A stretch of DNA of 40,662 nucleotides from Alphaproteobacteria bacterium (GCA_028281985.1 JANQIU010000136.1:1-40662); one strand, 5' to 3'; positions 19,035-29,047 are shown, numbered from the stretch's first letter. Notes: generated from the letters alone by a model not told the origin. Numbers and translations: made by a program.

Positions 19035-20021
19035 TCAGCCGCCGAACAGGTCGGCGAACTGCTGCTTCATCTCCTCGTCATTGGCGATCAGCGTATCCTC
19101 CGGCACGGCGATGATGCTGATATCGGCGGCCGACGGGAAGTACGCCGCGCCCTGGACGTCCGGATGCGCCGGCAGGTAGCCCTGGGCGGCGGCGAACAGC
19201 TGGCCGGCCTCGGAAAGCTGCCAGTCGACGAACGCCTGCGCCGCCTCGACATTGCGCGCCGTCGACAGGATCGCCACCGGCTCGGTGATCGCCGTCACGC
19301 CTTCCGCCGGGAACACGAAGTCGACCGGCGAGCCTTCTTCGCGGGCGTTGAAGGTCATGAAGTCGATGATGATCCCGTAGGCGTTCTGGCCGGTCGCCAC
19401 CGCTTCGCGGACGGAGCCGTTGCCGCGGCCGGCGATGGCGCCGTTGTCGGACAGCGCCTGGTAGTAGTCCCAGCCGAAATCCGGATGCGCGGTCAGCGTG
19501 CCGACATGCAGCGCCGCGGCACCGGAATACAGCGGGCTGGGCATGATCACCTGGCCCTCGGTGGCTGCACCGGTCAGATCGGACCAGCTCGCCGGCGCTT
19601 CGTCCACCAGGTCGGTGTTGTAGATGATGCCCGTGGTGATCAGCTTGGTGCCGAAGAAGGTCATGTCCGGATCGTAGACGGCCGGATCATAAGCCGAGAC
19701 ATCGGCGCCTTCATACGCCATCAGGTGGCCGTCGTTCTTCAGCTGGGTCATCACCAGCGAGTTGGCGATGAACAGCACGTCGGGCTGCGGGTCGCCTGCG
19801 GCGAATTCGGCCTGCAGCCTGTTGATCACCTCGGTGGTGCCGGAGCGGAAGGTCTCCACCTCGATGTCCGGATAATCCTCGTTGAAGGCCGCGATCATGT
19901 CGGCCAGCAGGTCGTTCGGCTGCGACGTGTAGAGCAGCAACGTGCCGGACTGGGCATGGGCGGCGGACGCCAGGCTCAGGCTCAGGGCGCCGGCGGCGCC
20001 AAGCAGGAAGGTGCGGATCAT
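19035..20021 (-). CDS. Extracellular solute-binding protein, ferric/phosphonate-type ABC importer
   Basis: Signal peptide MIRTFLLGAAGALSLSLASAAHA; TLLLYTSQPNDLLADMIAAFNEDYPDIEVETFRSGTTEVINRL; start at 20021 (ORF track extends to 20267). Confidence 0.88.
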   Translation of the reverse strand: MIRTFLLGAAGALSLSLASAAHAQSGTLLLYTSQPNDLLADMIAAFNEDYPDIEVETFRSGTTEVINRLQAEFAAGDPQPDVLFIANSLVMTQLKNDGHLMAYEGADVSAYDPAVYDPDMTFFGTKLITTGIIYNTDLVDEAPASWSDLTGAATEGQVIMPSPLYSGAAALHVGTLTAHPDFGWDYYQALSDNGAIAGRGNGSVREAVATGQNAYGIIIDFMTFNAREEGSPVDFVFPAEGVTAITEPVAILSTARNVEAAQAFVDWQLSEAGQLFAAAQGYLPAHPDVQGAAYFPSAADISIIAVPEDTLIANDEEMKQQFADLFGG

Positions 20022-20478
20022 CGTCTCCGGTCTCCGATGCGTCAGGAATGTCGGATGGCTGGACGGGATCGACCAAAAGGCCGACGGCCGGGAACGGCAT
20101 CCCGCCTCTGCGGCCTGCATTAGCATATGGCGGTTTGCGTCAGTGTTACGGTCTGTTGACAATTTCCTGGCATCGTCGCCGGTCGCCCTGTCGGACAGTT
20201 GAGGTGGCGACGCGTTGCGCACTTTGACTTTCCCGGGGATTGGTCCGTAATGGGCCGGATCGCACACCGGCCTGCGGGCGCAAGGCCCCCGACTGCACGC
20301 GCCGGCCGGTGACGCGTTCGTCGTTCGGGTTCGGCGACACGGTGCCGCGCGTATCGGTGATATGCGCCCGCTGATCTGGTCAGACGGCGCCGGCCGCGTA
20401 GAGTGCGGGTTCCCCGCGAACCATCAAGGGCTGCCGTGCATGCACCGGCGGCCGACAATCGGCGGGGGGAGGGATGGA

Positions 20479-21699
20479 ATGGATTACGAACAGGCGTTTC
20501 GCGACGCGATCTCGACCCTGAAGGGCGAAGGCCGGTATCGGGTCTTTGCCGAGCTGGAGCGGGTATCCGGCGCTTTTCCCACCGCCCGCCATCACGGACT
20601 GGACCTAGGCGACCCGCTTCCGGAAGTGACCGTCTGGTGCTCCAACGACTATCTGGGGATGGGCCAGCACCCGGCTGTATTGGACGCGATGACCCAGGCG
20701 GTCGCCCAGTTCGGCGCCGGTGCCGGCGGTACGCGCAACATTTCCGGGACCAGCCATCTGCATGTCCTGCTGGAACGCGAACTGGCCGACCTGCACGGCA
20801 AGGAGGCGGCGCTGCTGTTCACCTCCGGCTACATCTCCAACGAGGCAACGCTGTCGACCCTGGCCCGGCAGCTCCCCGGATGCGTGGTGTTCTCCGACGC
20901 GCTCAACCACGCCTCGATGATCGCCGGCATCCGCAATTCCGGGGCGGAGAAGCAGATCTTCCGCCACAACGACCCTGAGCACCTGGATCAGCTGATGCGC
21001 CGCTACCCGGCGGACCGGCCGAAGCTGGTGGCCTTCGAGAGTGTCTACTCCATGGAGGGCGACATCTCGCCGATCGCCGAGATCTGCGACGTGGCCGAAG
21101 CGAACGGCGCGATGACCTATCTGGACGAAGTCCACGCCGTCGGCATGTACGGTGAACGGGGCGGCGGCGTCGCCGAGCGGGAAGGCCAGATGCATCGCCT
21201 GACGGTCATCGAAGGCACGCTGGGCAAGGCCTACGGGGTGATGGGCGGCTACATCACCGGATCGTCCGCGCTGGTAGATGTGGTGCGCAGCTACGCGCCC
21301 GGTTTCATCTTCACTACCGCCCTGCCGCCCGTGGTCGCCGCCGGTGCCCTGGCCAGCGTCCGACACCTGAAGTCCAGCCAGGCGGAACGGGACCGGCAGC
21401 AGGAACGGGCCGCCACCTTGAAGCGGCTGCTGACCGATGCCGGATTGCCGGTCATGCCGTCGACCAGCCACATCGTGCCGGTGCTGGTTGGCGATGCCCG
21501 CCGGTGCAAACAGGCCTCCGACGCGCTGATGGAACACCATGCCATCTATGTGCAGCCGATCAATTTCCCGACCGTCCCGCGCGGTACCGAGAGGCTGCGG
21601 CTGACGCCGACGCCGCTGCATGACGACCGTGAGATGCACCATCTTGTCGACGCGCTGAAGTCCGTGTGGAGCGCGCTGGAACTGCAGACGGCGGCCTGA
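20479..21699 (+). CDS. hemA: 5-aminolevulinate synthase
   Basis: [85 protein letters not shown]. Confidence 0.96.
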   Translation: MDYEQAFRDAISTLKGEGRYRVFAELERVSGAFPTARHHGLDLGDPLPEVTVWCSNDYLGMGQHPAVLDAMTQAVAQFGAGAGGTRNISGTSHLHVLLERELADLHGKEAALLFTSGYISNEATLSTLARQLPGCVVFSDALNHASMIAGIRNSGAEKQIFRHNDPEHLDQLMRRYPADRPKLVAFESVYSMEGDISPIAEICDVAEANGAMTYLDEVHAVGMYGERGGGVAEREGQMHRLTVIEGTLGKAYGVMGGYITGSSALVDVVRSYAPGFIFTTALPPVVAAGALASVRHLKSSQAERDRQQERAATLKRLLTDAGLPVMPSTSHIVPVLVGDARRCKQASDALMEHHAIYVQPINFPTVPRGTERLRLTPTPLHDDREMHHLVDALKSVWSALELQTAA

Positions 21700-21824
21700 T
21701 CCACCTGGGTTTGTTGCAATGCAGCATAGAACAGCTGTAGACTATTTCGCCAGCGTCTCCGCAGGTTCGCATCGCCGGTCCGCCAGGCGCCCTTCATCAG
21801 ACCAACTGCGTATGGAATCGTGCC

Positions 21825-22652
21825 ATGACTGACGATTCGACCTCCTCGACCGGAACGCCGGCCGCAAAACCCGCCGCAAAGCCACGGAGCCCGCGGGCCA
21901 AGGCCCCGGCGAACAAGCCCAAGGCGGCTACGGCGAAGTCGGCGGCATCGAAAGCGGGGGCAACGAAGGCGGCGGCACCGAAGGGGGCAGCGGCCAACCG
22001 TCAGGGCACGTCCAGCGGGGCGGCGGCACGCAAGCCGGCGGCGTCCAGGACTGCAGCCTCCAAATCGACCGCATCGGCCAATCCGGCTGCCGCCAAGGCC
22101 AAGACCCCGACGGAGAAGCTGGTCAAACAGGTCGAAGCGAGTGTTGCCGACGTCACCGCCTCCGCCGAGAAGGCGACCAAGGAAGCGGAGACGATGGCCC
22201 AGAAAGCAACCGTCCGGGCCACCGAGGTGATGGAGGACCTGCGCGCCAAGACCGAAGACAGCGGGCGCCGCATCGAGGAGGCGCTGAGCCAGGCAGCCGG
22301 CAGCCTGACCCGGATGCCGGAGATGCAGTCCAAGGCCTCGGACGCGATGACGGCGTCGCAACAGGCGATTTCGGCCGGCGTGTCGGAACTGAGCAATGCC
22401 GTGCTGGCCTTCACCCGATCGGCCATGGCCGAAGGCTACGACGCCGCCAAAGCCGTTGCCACCGCCGCGACCATTCAGGACGTCATGCAGGTACAGACCA
22501 ATTTCGCCCGGTCGCGCCTGCAATCCAGCGTTGAATACACGCACCAGCTGGTCGACATCGTGACGCGGATGAGCCGCGAATCCACCCAGACCATGGTCGC
22601 GGGCGCCCAAGAGCTGATGGCCCTTATGCGCGGCGGGATGCCAAAGCCTTAA
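21825..22652 (+). CDS. Phasin-family protein with Lys/Ala/Pro-rich N-terminal extension
   Basis: N-terminal TPAAKPAAKPRSPRAKAPANKPKAATAKSAASKAGATKAA, then phasin-like helical segment (VQTNFARSRLQSSVEYTHQLVDIVTRMSRESTQ). Confidence 0.83.
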   Translation: MTDDSTSSTGTPAAKPAAKPRSPRAKAPANKPKAATAKSAASKAGATKAAAPKGAAANRQGTSSGAAARKPAASRTAASKSTASANPAAAKAKTPTEKLVKQVEASVADVTASAEKATKEAETMAQKATVRATEVMEDLRAKTEDSGRRIEEALSQAAGSLTRMPEMQSKASDAMTASQQAISAGVSELSNAVLAFTRSAMAEGYDAAKAVATAATIQDVMQVQTNFARSRLQSSVEYTHQLVDIVTRMSRESTQTMVAGAQELMALMRGGMPKP

Positions 22653-22688
22653 GCTCGTCTGCTTTCGTCTCGGCCCCGTCCGGCCCGA

Positions 22689-23387
22689 TCAGGTTGTCCT
22701 GGTGGCGGGGCCAAGATGGCCCCGCTTGACCCAGAGGGTGCAGCCGGTCTCGCTGGTCAGGCCGTGACTGCTGCCGGCCGGGTTGCGCACCCACACGCCT
22801 GCCGCGTGCGTATCCAGACCGTCGGATACGCTCCCCTCCAGGACCAGAAACTCTTCCCCGGCCGGACAGGGGTAGGCGGGAACGACCGTCCCCGGCGACA
22901 GGTGTTCCAGGGATACCCGCTCCGGCCAGCCATCGGGTTCGAAGAGCGGGCGCCGCCGGTAGCCCGGGGTGTCGGTTGCCTGCCAGGGTAGGCGGTTGGT
23001 GTCGATGCGCAGATGCGGCTCGTCGCTCGGGCGCATCTGCCGAAGCTTGACGAAGATGGTACATCTCGCCCGCGTGAACGGGGCATGGCCGGACCCGGGC
23101 GGATTGCGCACGTAGGTCCCCGCGGGGGAGTCGCCATCCTCGTCGGAAAAGGTGCCATCCAGCACGAAGTACTCTTCGCCGAGGGCGTGCTCGTGCCGCG
23201 GAAACCGGCTGCCGGCAGCGTAGCGGACGATCGACGTGGCGCGTGCCACCTCGCCGCCGTCGTCGCGGTCGAGCATCCGGCGTTCGACGCCGCCGGAGGG
23301 CGACGGGACCCAGGCCAGCGCGTGGGTGTCGACGACGGCCCGGGCTGACATATCGGCGTTCAGCGGGCCTGGCGTGTGATAGTCCAT
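22689..23387 (-). CDS. Duplicated ChrR-type cupin protein
   Basis: Two cupin repeats: PRHEHALGEEYFVLDGTFSDEDGDSPAGTYVRNPPGSGHAP and PAYPCPAGEEFLVLEGSVSDGLDTHAAGVWVRNPAGSSH. Start at MDYHTPG (23387). Confidence 0.85.
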   Translation of the reverse strand: MDYHTPGPLNADMSARAVVDTHALAWVPSPSGGVERRMLDRDDGGEVARATSIVRYAAGSRFPRHEHALGEEYFVLDGTFSDEDGDSPAGTYVRNPPGSGHAPFTRARCTIFVKLRQMRPSDEPHLRIDTNRLPWQATDTPGYRRRPLFEPDGWPERVSLEHLSPGTVVPAYPCPAGEEFLVLEGSVSDGLDTHAAGVWVRNPAGSSHGLTSETGCTLWVKRGHLGPATRTT

Positions 23388-23419
23388 GGGCGGAACCTCC
23401 GCAGTCGCGCGACCGGGCG

Positions 23420-23824
23420 CTAGACCAGCTCGAGAACGGCCAGGGCGATGATGATCATGGCGGCCCAGCCCACCGCAAAGACGACGGTGCGCAACACCGG
23501 GACCCCGATCACATAGACGACATAATGCGCGGCGCGCGCCCAGAAATAGACCTGGGCCATGGCGGCGACCAGCCCCGGGCTGGTTTCCGTCAGGGCGGCG
23601 ATGAGCACCAGGGGCGCGAACAGAACCAGGTTCTCCACCGCATTGCGGTGCGCGCGCATCGCCCGGTCGGCCCATGCGTCCAGGGGCTTGTCGTCAGGCT
23701 GGGGATTGCCCAGCGCCCGGGTGATCCCGCGCACGGACGACCGGTTGACACCATAGGGAAGCCAAAACACGGCCGTCATGACGATGGTCAAGGTCAGCCA
23801 GAACAACTCGCCGGACAAAGGCAT
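23420..23824 (-). CDS. MAPEG family membrane protein
   Basis: RAMRAHRNAVENLVLFAPLVLIA and YFWARAAHYVVYVIGVPVLRTVVF; start at MPLSGELFW (23824). Confidence 0.88.
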   Translation of the reverse strand: MPLSGELFWLTLTIVMTAVFWLPYGVNRSSVRGITRALGNPQPDDKPLDAWADRAMRAHRNAVENLVLFAPLVLIAALTETSPGLVAAMAQVYFWARAAHYVVYVIGVPVLRTVVFAVGWAAMIIIALAVLELV

Positions 23825-24037
23825 CCCCGGTCTCCCGAAACCGCGCGCAACGACCTCCGTATTTAGGGGGCGGCGCGCGCAGCGCCAACACTGCCGGTAA
23901 CCTGGCCCTTCGGCGCTTCGTCCCAATGGCCTGGGGCGTTGCCCCATCCGTCGATGCTGTCGGCACGGCGTCGGGCATGCCATCATCGCGCACCACGCCG
24001 GGCGGGCCGACCCGTCCGGCGATACAGGGATGGTGCT

Positions 24038-26311
24038 ATGCGTTACCTCCGCTTCTCCGGCCTGGTCGGGCTGGTGCTGTTGTTGATGCTGTCGACCGCG
24101 CAGGCCCAGCTGGTGCCCGGGCTGACGCCTGGCACATCCGGCGATGCCCCCGCCGACGTCGCGGGGGATCCGGAGACCGATGCGGCGAAGATCCGGCTGT
24201 TCACCTCGCTGCTGGCCGATCCGTCGGTACAGGCCTGGCTGATCGACCGGGGGGCGGAACTGGAGGCCGAAGCGGAAGGCGCGGCGGGCGACCCTGCCGC
24301 CGGCACCGGTAACCCGGTCGTCGCCGCCATCGAGCGCATCCAGGGCACGCTGGCCTTGCTGGGCGCCGGGCTGGAGGCCCTGCCCGGCGAAGCCAACACG
24401 GCAGCGCTGATCTGGTCGCTGGAGATGGGCGACGGCGAAACCCTGTGGTCGATCGTCTACGTGCTGATCTTCCTGTCCGCCGGCATTGCCGCAGAGCACG
24501 TTTTCTGGCGGGCGAGCCGCGGGGTCCGGCAACGCATCCTCACCGCGCCCCGGGGGACATTCGGGGCCAAGCTGCAACTGCTGCTGATGCGGGTCGTGTA
24601 CGCCATCCTGTCACTGCTGTTCTTCGCCGTCGGATCGATCGGCGTGTTCCTGATCTTCGACTGGGCGCCCATCGTCCGCCTGTTCACGCTGACCTTCCTG
24701 TCGGCCTTCGTGCTGGTGCGGATGGCCGAGATCATCTCGCGGCTGGTCCTGGCGCCGTGGGTGGACGACCTGCGGCTGATCCCGATCGACGGCGCGACCG
24801 CGCGGCTGCTGCACGGCTGGATCCGGGCGATGGCGGCGGTGGGCGCATTCGGGTTCCTGACCTGCGCGGCGCTGGACGACCTTGGGTTCTTCACCCAGTC
24901 CCATGTGCTGCTGGTTACTGCTGTCGGTGGCGTTCTGGCGTTGCAGGTCATCGCGTTGACCTGGCGGACCCGCCGGGGCGTTTCCAACGCTATCGGCCGC
25001 GACGCCGACCAGGGCCGCTGGCGGGCTTCGGTGGCCGATCTGTGGCCGGTGCTGGCGACACTGTGGATCCTGCTGGTCTGGGGCCTGTGGGCCATCGGGG
25101 CGCTTGGCCTGATGGGGACCCTGGCAGTGATCGGTCTCCTGCCCTTCGGCCTGACGGCCGCCCGCGCCCTGTCGGAGCGGATCGCCCTGGCCGCCCGCCG
25201 CCGCGCCGAGGATCGCGGCTCGGACGACGAGGAAGGGCGCCCCACCTACCAGCCGATCCTGCAACGGCTGCTGCGCATCGTCGTCGTCGCCGTTGCCCTG
25301 GCCGCCCTGGCCCTGTCGTGGCAGATCAGCCTCGGCAACCTGACCAGCGCGGACGGCGCCTGGTCGGCCTGGATCGGGGGGATCTTCAAGATCGTCCTGA
25401 CCCTGCTGCTGGCCGATCTGATCTGGCAGGCGGTCAAGGTCACCATCGACCGCCAGTTGACCGACACCCAGGGACCGGCGGCGCCGGCCGCGGACCATGG
25501 CGGTGAAGGCGGCGGGGTGGCCGGGCCGAAAGCCCGCCTCAGGACGTTGCTGCCGCTGGTGCGCAAGTTCCTCCTGTCGGTGCTGCTGGTGATGGCGGCG
25601 ATGATCGTGCTGTCGTCGCTGGGCGTCGATATCGGCCCGCTCCTGGCCGGTGCCGGCGTGGTCGGCATCGCCATCGGCTTCGGCGCCCAGGCGCTGGTCC
25701 GGGACATCGTCGCCGGTATCTTCTTCCTGGTGGATGACGCCTTTCGGGTCGGCGAATACATCGAGATCGGCGAACTGCGCGGCACCGTGGAGTCGATCTC
25801 GATCCGCAGCCTGCGCCTACGGCACCACCGAGGCGCCGTGCACACCATTCCGTTCGGCGAAATGCGGCACCTGACCAACTACAGCCGCGACTGGGTGATC
25901 ATGAAGCTGGAGTTCCGGGTGCCGTTCGACACCGACCTGTCGCTAGTGAAGAAGCTGGTCAAGCAGATCGGCAAGGAACTGCTGGCCGACCCCACCGTCG
26001 GTCACAGCTTCCTGGAACCGTTGAAGTCCCAGGGCGTGCGCCGCTGGGAGGAGTTCAACATGGTGATCGGCGTGAAGTTCATGGCCAAGCCGGGTGAGCA
26101 GTGGCTGATCCGCCGCGAGGCCTACCAGCGCATCCGCGATACCTTCGAAGCCAATGGCATCCATTTCGCCAGCCGCGACGTGCAGGTGCGGGTCAACCCA
26201 GACGCCTCGCCCCAGGAGATCGAACAGGCTGCCGCCGCGGCCGCCCACGAGGCCGCCCAGCGCCAGGAGCCCGCGCTCGGGGACGGGGGCCCGAAGGCGG
26301 CACCGGCCTGA
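24038..26311 (+). CDS. Large MscS-family mechanosensitive ion channel
   Basis: Signal peptide plus many TM segments; LLAGAGVVGIAIGFGAQALVRDIVAGIFFLVDDAFRVGEYIEIGELRGTVESISIRSLRLR is the MscS pore/beta domain. Confidence 0.93.
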   Translation: MRYLRFSGLVGLVLLLMLSTAQAQLVPGLTPGTSGDAPADVAGDPETDAAKIRLFTSLLADPSVQAWLIDRGAELEAEAEGAAGDPAAGTGNPVVAAIERIQGTLALLGAGLEALPGEANTAALIWSLEMGDGETLWSIVYVLIFLSAGIAAEHVFWRASRGVRQRILTAPRGTFGAKLQLLLMRVVYAILSLLFFAVGSIGVFLIFDWAPIVRLFTLTFLSAFVLVRMAEIISRLVLAPWVDDLRLIPIDGATARLLHGWIRAMAAVGAFGFLTCAALDDLGFFTQSHVLLVTAVGGVLALQVIALTWRTRRGVSNAIGRDADQGRWRASVADLWPVLATLWILLVWGLWAIGALGLMGTLAVIGLLPFGLTAARALSERIALAARRRAEDRGSDDEEGRPTYQPILQRLLRIVVVAVALAALALSWQISLGNLTSADGAWSAWIGGIFKIVLTLLLADLIWQAVKVTIDRQLTDTQGPAAPAADHGGEGGGVAGPKARLRTLLPLVRKFLLSVLLVMAAMIVLSSLGVDIGPLLAGAGVVGIAIGFGAQALVRDIVAGIFFLVDDAFRVGEYIEIGELRGTVESISIRSLRLRHHRGAVHTIPFGEMRHLTNYSRDWVIMKLEFRVPFDTDLSLVKKLVKQIGKELLADPTVGHSFLEPLKSQGVRRWEEFNMVIGVKFMAKPGEQWLIRREAYQRIRDTFEANGIHFASRDVQVRVNPDASPQEIEQAAAAAAHEAAQRQEPALGDGGPKAAPA

Positions 26312-26334
26312 CCGCGTCGCGGCGCGAGCGGGAC

Positions 26335-27462
26335 CTAGCTCCCAGCCAGGGCCGCCCGCGGCACCAGGGCCCAGAAACGGCCGGTCGACCGCATGCGGCC
26401 CGCACTTTCGCCGGCGGCGTCACCCTCCCCCCAATAAAGATCGCCGCGCACCGGACCGACGATAGCGCTGCCGACGTCTTGGGCCACCACGATCCGGCGC
26501 AGCCTTGGCGCAGCGACATCGGGTGCCGCCACATCCAGCCACAACGGCACGCCAAGGGAGATGTGGTCGCGGTCTACCGCAAGACTGCGCCCCGCCGTCA
26601 GCGGACGGCCGTCGGCACCAAGCGGGGCGCCGCTGTCCAGCACGTCGAAGAAGATGACGTTCGGGTTCTCGTTCATCATTGGCTGCGCCTGGTCGGGATG
26701 GTCGACCAGCCAGCCGCGGATCGCCTGCATCGACATGGCTTCCCGGGCAATCTCGCCGCGGTCGATCAGGACCCGGCCGATCGGCACGTATTCGTGGCCG
26801 TTGCGGCCGGCAAAGCCGACCGCCACCGTCGAGCCGTCGGGCAAGCGCACATAGCCGCTGCCCTGGATCTCCAGGAAGAACGCGTCGATCGGATCGTCGA
26901 CCCAGAGCAGCTCCAGTCCCTGCCCGGCCAGCGCCCCGGCAGCGACCTCCGCCCGGGTAGGCAGCCGCGCGCCGGCGGCAGCTTCCGGCGGCCGGTAGAG
27001 CGGCACGCGATAGCGGGCCGAAGGTCGCCAATCCCCATCCAGCAGGGGCGTGAAGTACCCGGTGAACAAGCCTTCCGGCCCCTCGGGACCGGATTGGGCA
27101 ACGGCGACGGTCAGACTGGTCAACACGCCGCGGAGGCCGATGTCGTCGCCCGGCGCCAGCGCGGCAATGGCGGTGCAGAACGGCCGCCAATCCGCCGCCG
27201 TGGTCCGGATCCCACCGCTGCTCACCGTCGCCTGCGGCGCCAGCGCGGCCAGGGTGTCGCATCCCCGCCGAAGCGCGGGCAGCCCTTGGGCGACCGTATC
27301 GGCCGACCAGCCGGGCAAACGGTCGACGGGCGAAAAAACGGGCGCTGAATCGGGTGTTGTGGCCGTACAGGCAGCGACGGCCAGTGCCGTACCGATCGAC
27401 GCCACCAATCCAACCGACAATTGCCGCAAGCAATGGCGTCGATTTATCCCTAGGATTCTCAT
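26335..27462 (-). CDS. mltA: Membrane-bound lytic murein transglycosylase A
   Basis: Lipoprotein signal; FTGYFTPLLDGDWRPSARYRVPLYRPP, IQGSGYVRLPDG, 3D domain VAQDVGSAIVGPVRGDLYWGEGDAAGESAGRM. Start at MRILGINRR (27462). Confidence 0.92.
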   Translation of the reverse strand: MRILGINRRHCLRQLSVGLVASIGTALAVAACTATTPDSAPVFSPVDRLPGWSADTVAQGLPALRRGCDTLAALAPQATVSSGGIRTTAADWRPFCTAIAALAPGDDIGLRGVLTSLTVAVAQSGPEGPEGLFTGYFTPLLDGDWRPSARYRVPLYRPPEAAAGARLPTRAEVAAGALAGQGLELLWVDDPIDAFFLEIQGSGYVRLPDGSTVAVGFAGRNGHEYVPIGRVLIDRGEIAREAMSMQAIRGWLVDHPDQAQPMMNENPNVIFFDVLDSGAPLGADGRPLTAGRSLAVDRDHISLGVPLWLDVAAPDVAAPRLRRIVVAQDVGSAIVGPVRGDLYWGEGDAAGESAGRMRSTGRFWALVPRAALAGS

Positions 27463-27601
27463 GGTAATAGGTGGTCCTTGCGGGCCGGTAGGGCCTTGAC
27501 CGGCAATGTCCGCGCGGAGACCATCCGCGATCAACAATCCATTTGCATTTTTCTGCCAACTATCCCAACACTATACTAAAGTATCTGGATAAACGGTGCC
27601 C

Positions 27602-28252
27602 ATGAATATCCTGCTCGCCGACGATCATGTCCTGGTTCGAGACACCCTCAAGCTTTACATCGAACGAGCCGAGGAAGGGACGGTTGTGCGCACCGCGGAC
27701 GACCTGGAGGGTGCGCTTGAGATTGCCGCCAGCGGCGTCCCGCTGGACCTGATCATCCTCGACTACCGCATGCCCGGGATGGACGGCCTGGAAGGCATGG
27801 GCCGGATGATGAAGGTGTGCCCCGGCGTGCCGGTGGCGATCCTGTCCGGCATGGCCAACCGGGATGAAGTGCATGAGGCGATTGCCCGGGGCGCCGCCGG
27901 TTTCCTGCCGAAAACGATGGCCCCGCCCGCCCTCCTCGGCGCGGTCAAGCTGATCCTGACCGGCGAACGGTTTCTGCCGGCTTCGTCCTTCGATCCCGAA
28001 GGCGAAGACCACTCCCGGCCGCCGGCCCGCCAGGGCAACGGGCAGGCGAATTCCAAACGGCTGCTGACGCCGCGCGAATCCGACGTGCTTCACCACCTCC
28101 ACCAGGGTAAATCCAACAAGGAAATCGCCCGCGAACTCGACCTGAAGGAAGTCACGGTCAAGCTGCATGTGGGCAGCATCTGCCGCAAGCTGCAGGCAAA
28201 GAATCGGACCCAGGCGGTGCTGCGCGCCATCGACATGGGCTTTGTCGGCTAA
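27602..28252 (+). CDS. NarL/FixJ-type response regulator (REC + LuxR HTH), orphan in window
   Basis: MNILLADDHVLVRDTL, LIILDYRMPGMDG (phospho-Asp), GFLPKT, HTH LTPRESDVLHHLHQGKSNKEIARELDLKEVTVKLHVGSICRKLQAKNRTQAV. Confidence 0.94.
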   Translation: MNILLADDHVLVRDTLKLYIERAEEGTVVRTADDLEGALEIAASGVPLDLIILDYRMPGMDGLEGMGRMMKVCPGVPVAILSGMANRDEVHEAIARGAAGFLPKTMAPPALLGAVKLILTGERFLPASSFDPEGEDHSRPPARQGNGQANSKRLLTPRESDVLHHLHQGKSNKEIARELDLKEVTVKLHVGSICRKLQAKNRTQAVLRAIDMGFVG

Positions 28253-28276
28253 CCAGCCGGTCGGGGCTGACGTGCG

Positions 28277-28660
28277 TCAGTCCTTGGGCGAGGAACCGGT
28301 TGCCGCCCCGAGCGACGCGACGGTGGGGACCACGGCGCCTTTGGTCGATGCGGCTGCGTCTTCCATCTCGGCAACCAGGGATGTCAGATCGGCAGATCCG
28401 TCGGCGCCCATCTGCAGCGCCCGGGCCACCGCCTGCAAGCGGCTGGCACCGAAAGTCACCGCAAGACCCTTCAGGCTATGCGCCGCCTCGGCAACGAGGG
28501 GACGATCATCCGTCGACGAGCCGCGACGGATACGGTCGAGATCGGCATCGACCGACGGTCCGAAGCGATTCGCCAGCGCTCCGAGCGCATCCGCGCCCAC
28601 CGCCTGCAGAAGCGCTTCCAGGCGGTCCGTGTCGAGGAGGGGCAGGTCATCGAACGGCAA
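28277..28660 (-). CDS. Hpt (histidine phosphotransfer) domain protein
   Basis: EAAHSLKGLAVTFGASRLQAVARALQMGADG; about 127 aa single domain. Confidence 0.87.
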   Translation of the reverse strand: MPFDDLPLLDTDRLEALLQAVGADALGALANRFGPSVDADLDRIRRGSSTDDRPLVAEAAHSLKGLAVTFGASRLQAVARALQMGADGSADLTSLVAEMEDAAASTKGAVVPTVASLGAATGSSPKD

Positions 28661-28805
28661 GTCGGCGAACCGTCGGCGCTACGGGTGCTGGCAGCCCTCA
28701 GCATAGCATCGCTTTGCCCGACGCCAACGCCAGTCCGACGAATCCGCGCCCGACAGTCGACAAAGCCGGAAGACAGGGTCCCCTTGCTGTGGCAGGCTCG
28801 CATAC

Positions 28806-29009
28806 ATGTCCGAACAGCCATCCTCGCCCCGCACCATCGATGTCCGGGGCCGCAATCCCGTCACATCGGCCATCGCCGCGGTGATCATTCTCGTGGTCTG
28901 CATCGTACCGATCTGGGTCATGATCTACGTTTCCGGCCACGAGCGGGCGCCTGAGGTCCCCATCGACGACTGGTTCGGGTGGCCGTCACCGCCGCAGGCC
29001 TCCGACTGA
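28806..29009 (+). CDS. Small single-TM protein (67 aa), uncharacterised
   Basis: MSEQPSSPRTIDVRGRNPVTSAIAAVIILVVCIVPIWVMIYVSGHERAPEVPIDDWFGW; one hydrophobic helix; a stem-loop follows its stop. Confidence 0.6.
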   Translation: MSEQPSSPRTIDVRGRNPVTSAIAAVIILVVCIVPIWVMIYVSGHERAPEVPIDDWFGWPSPPQASD

Positions 29010-29017
29010 GCCCCCGC

Positions 29018-29047
29018 AAGGGTTGCAGGCGCCGTCGCTGCAACCTT
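29018..29047 (+). terminator. Candidate stem-loop after small membrane ORF
   Basis: aagggttgcag / gcgccgtcg / ctgcaacctt; 10 bp with one bulge. Confidence 0.5.

Noticed and set aside
20022-20478. 457-bp gap between the ferric-type SBP and hemA searched for Fur/Irr/FNR boxes or an sRNA
   Set aside because: No convincing consensus box or hairpin found by eye; needs motif scanning.
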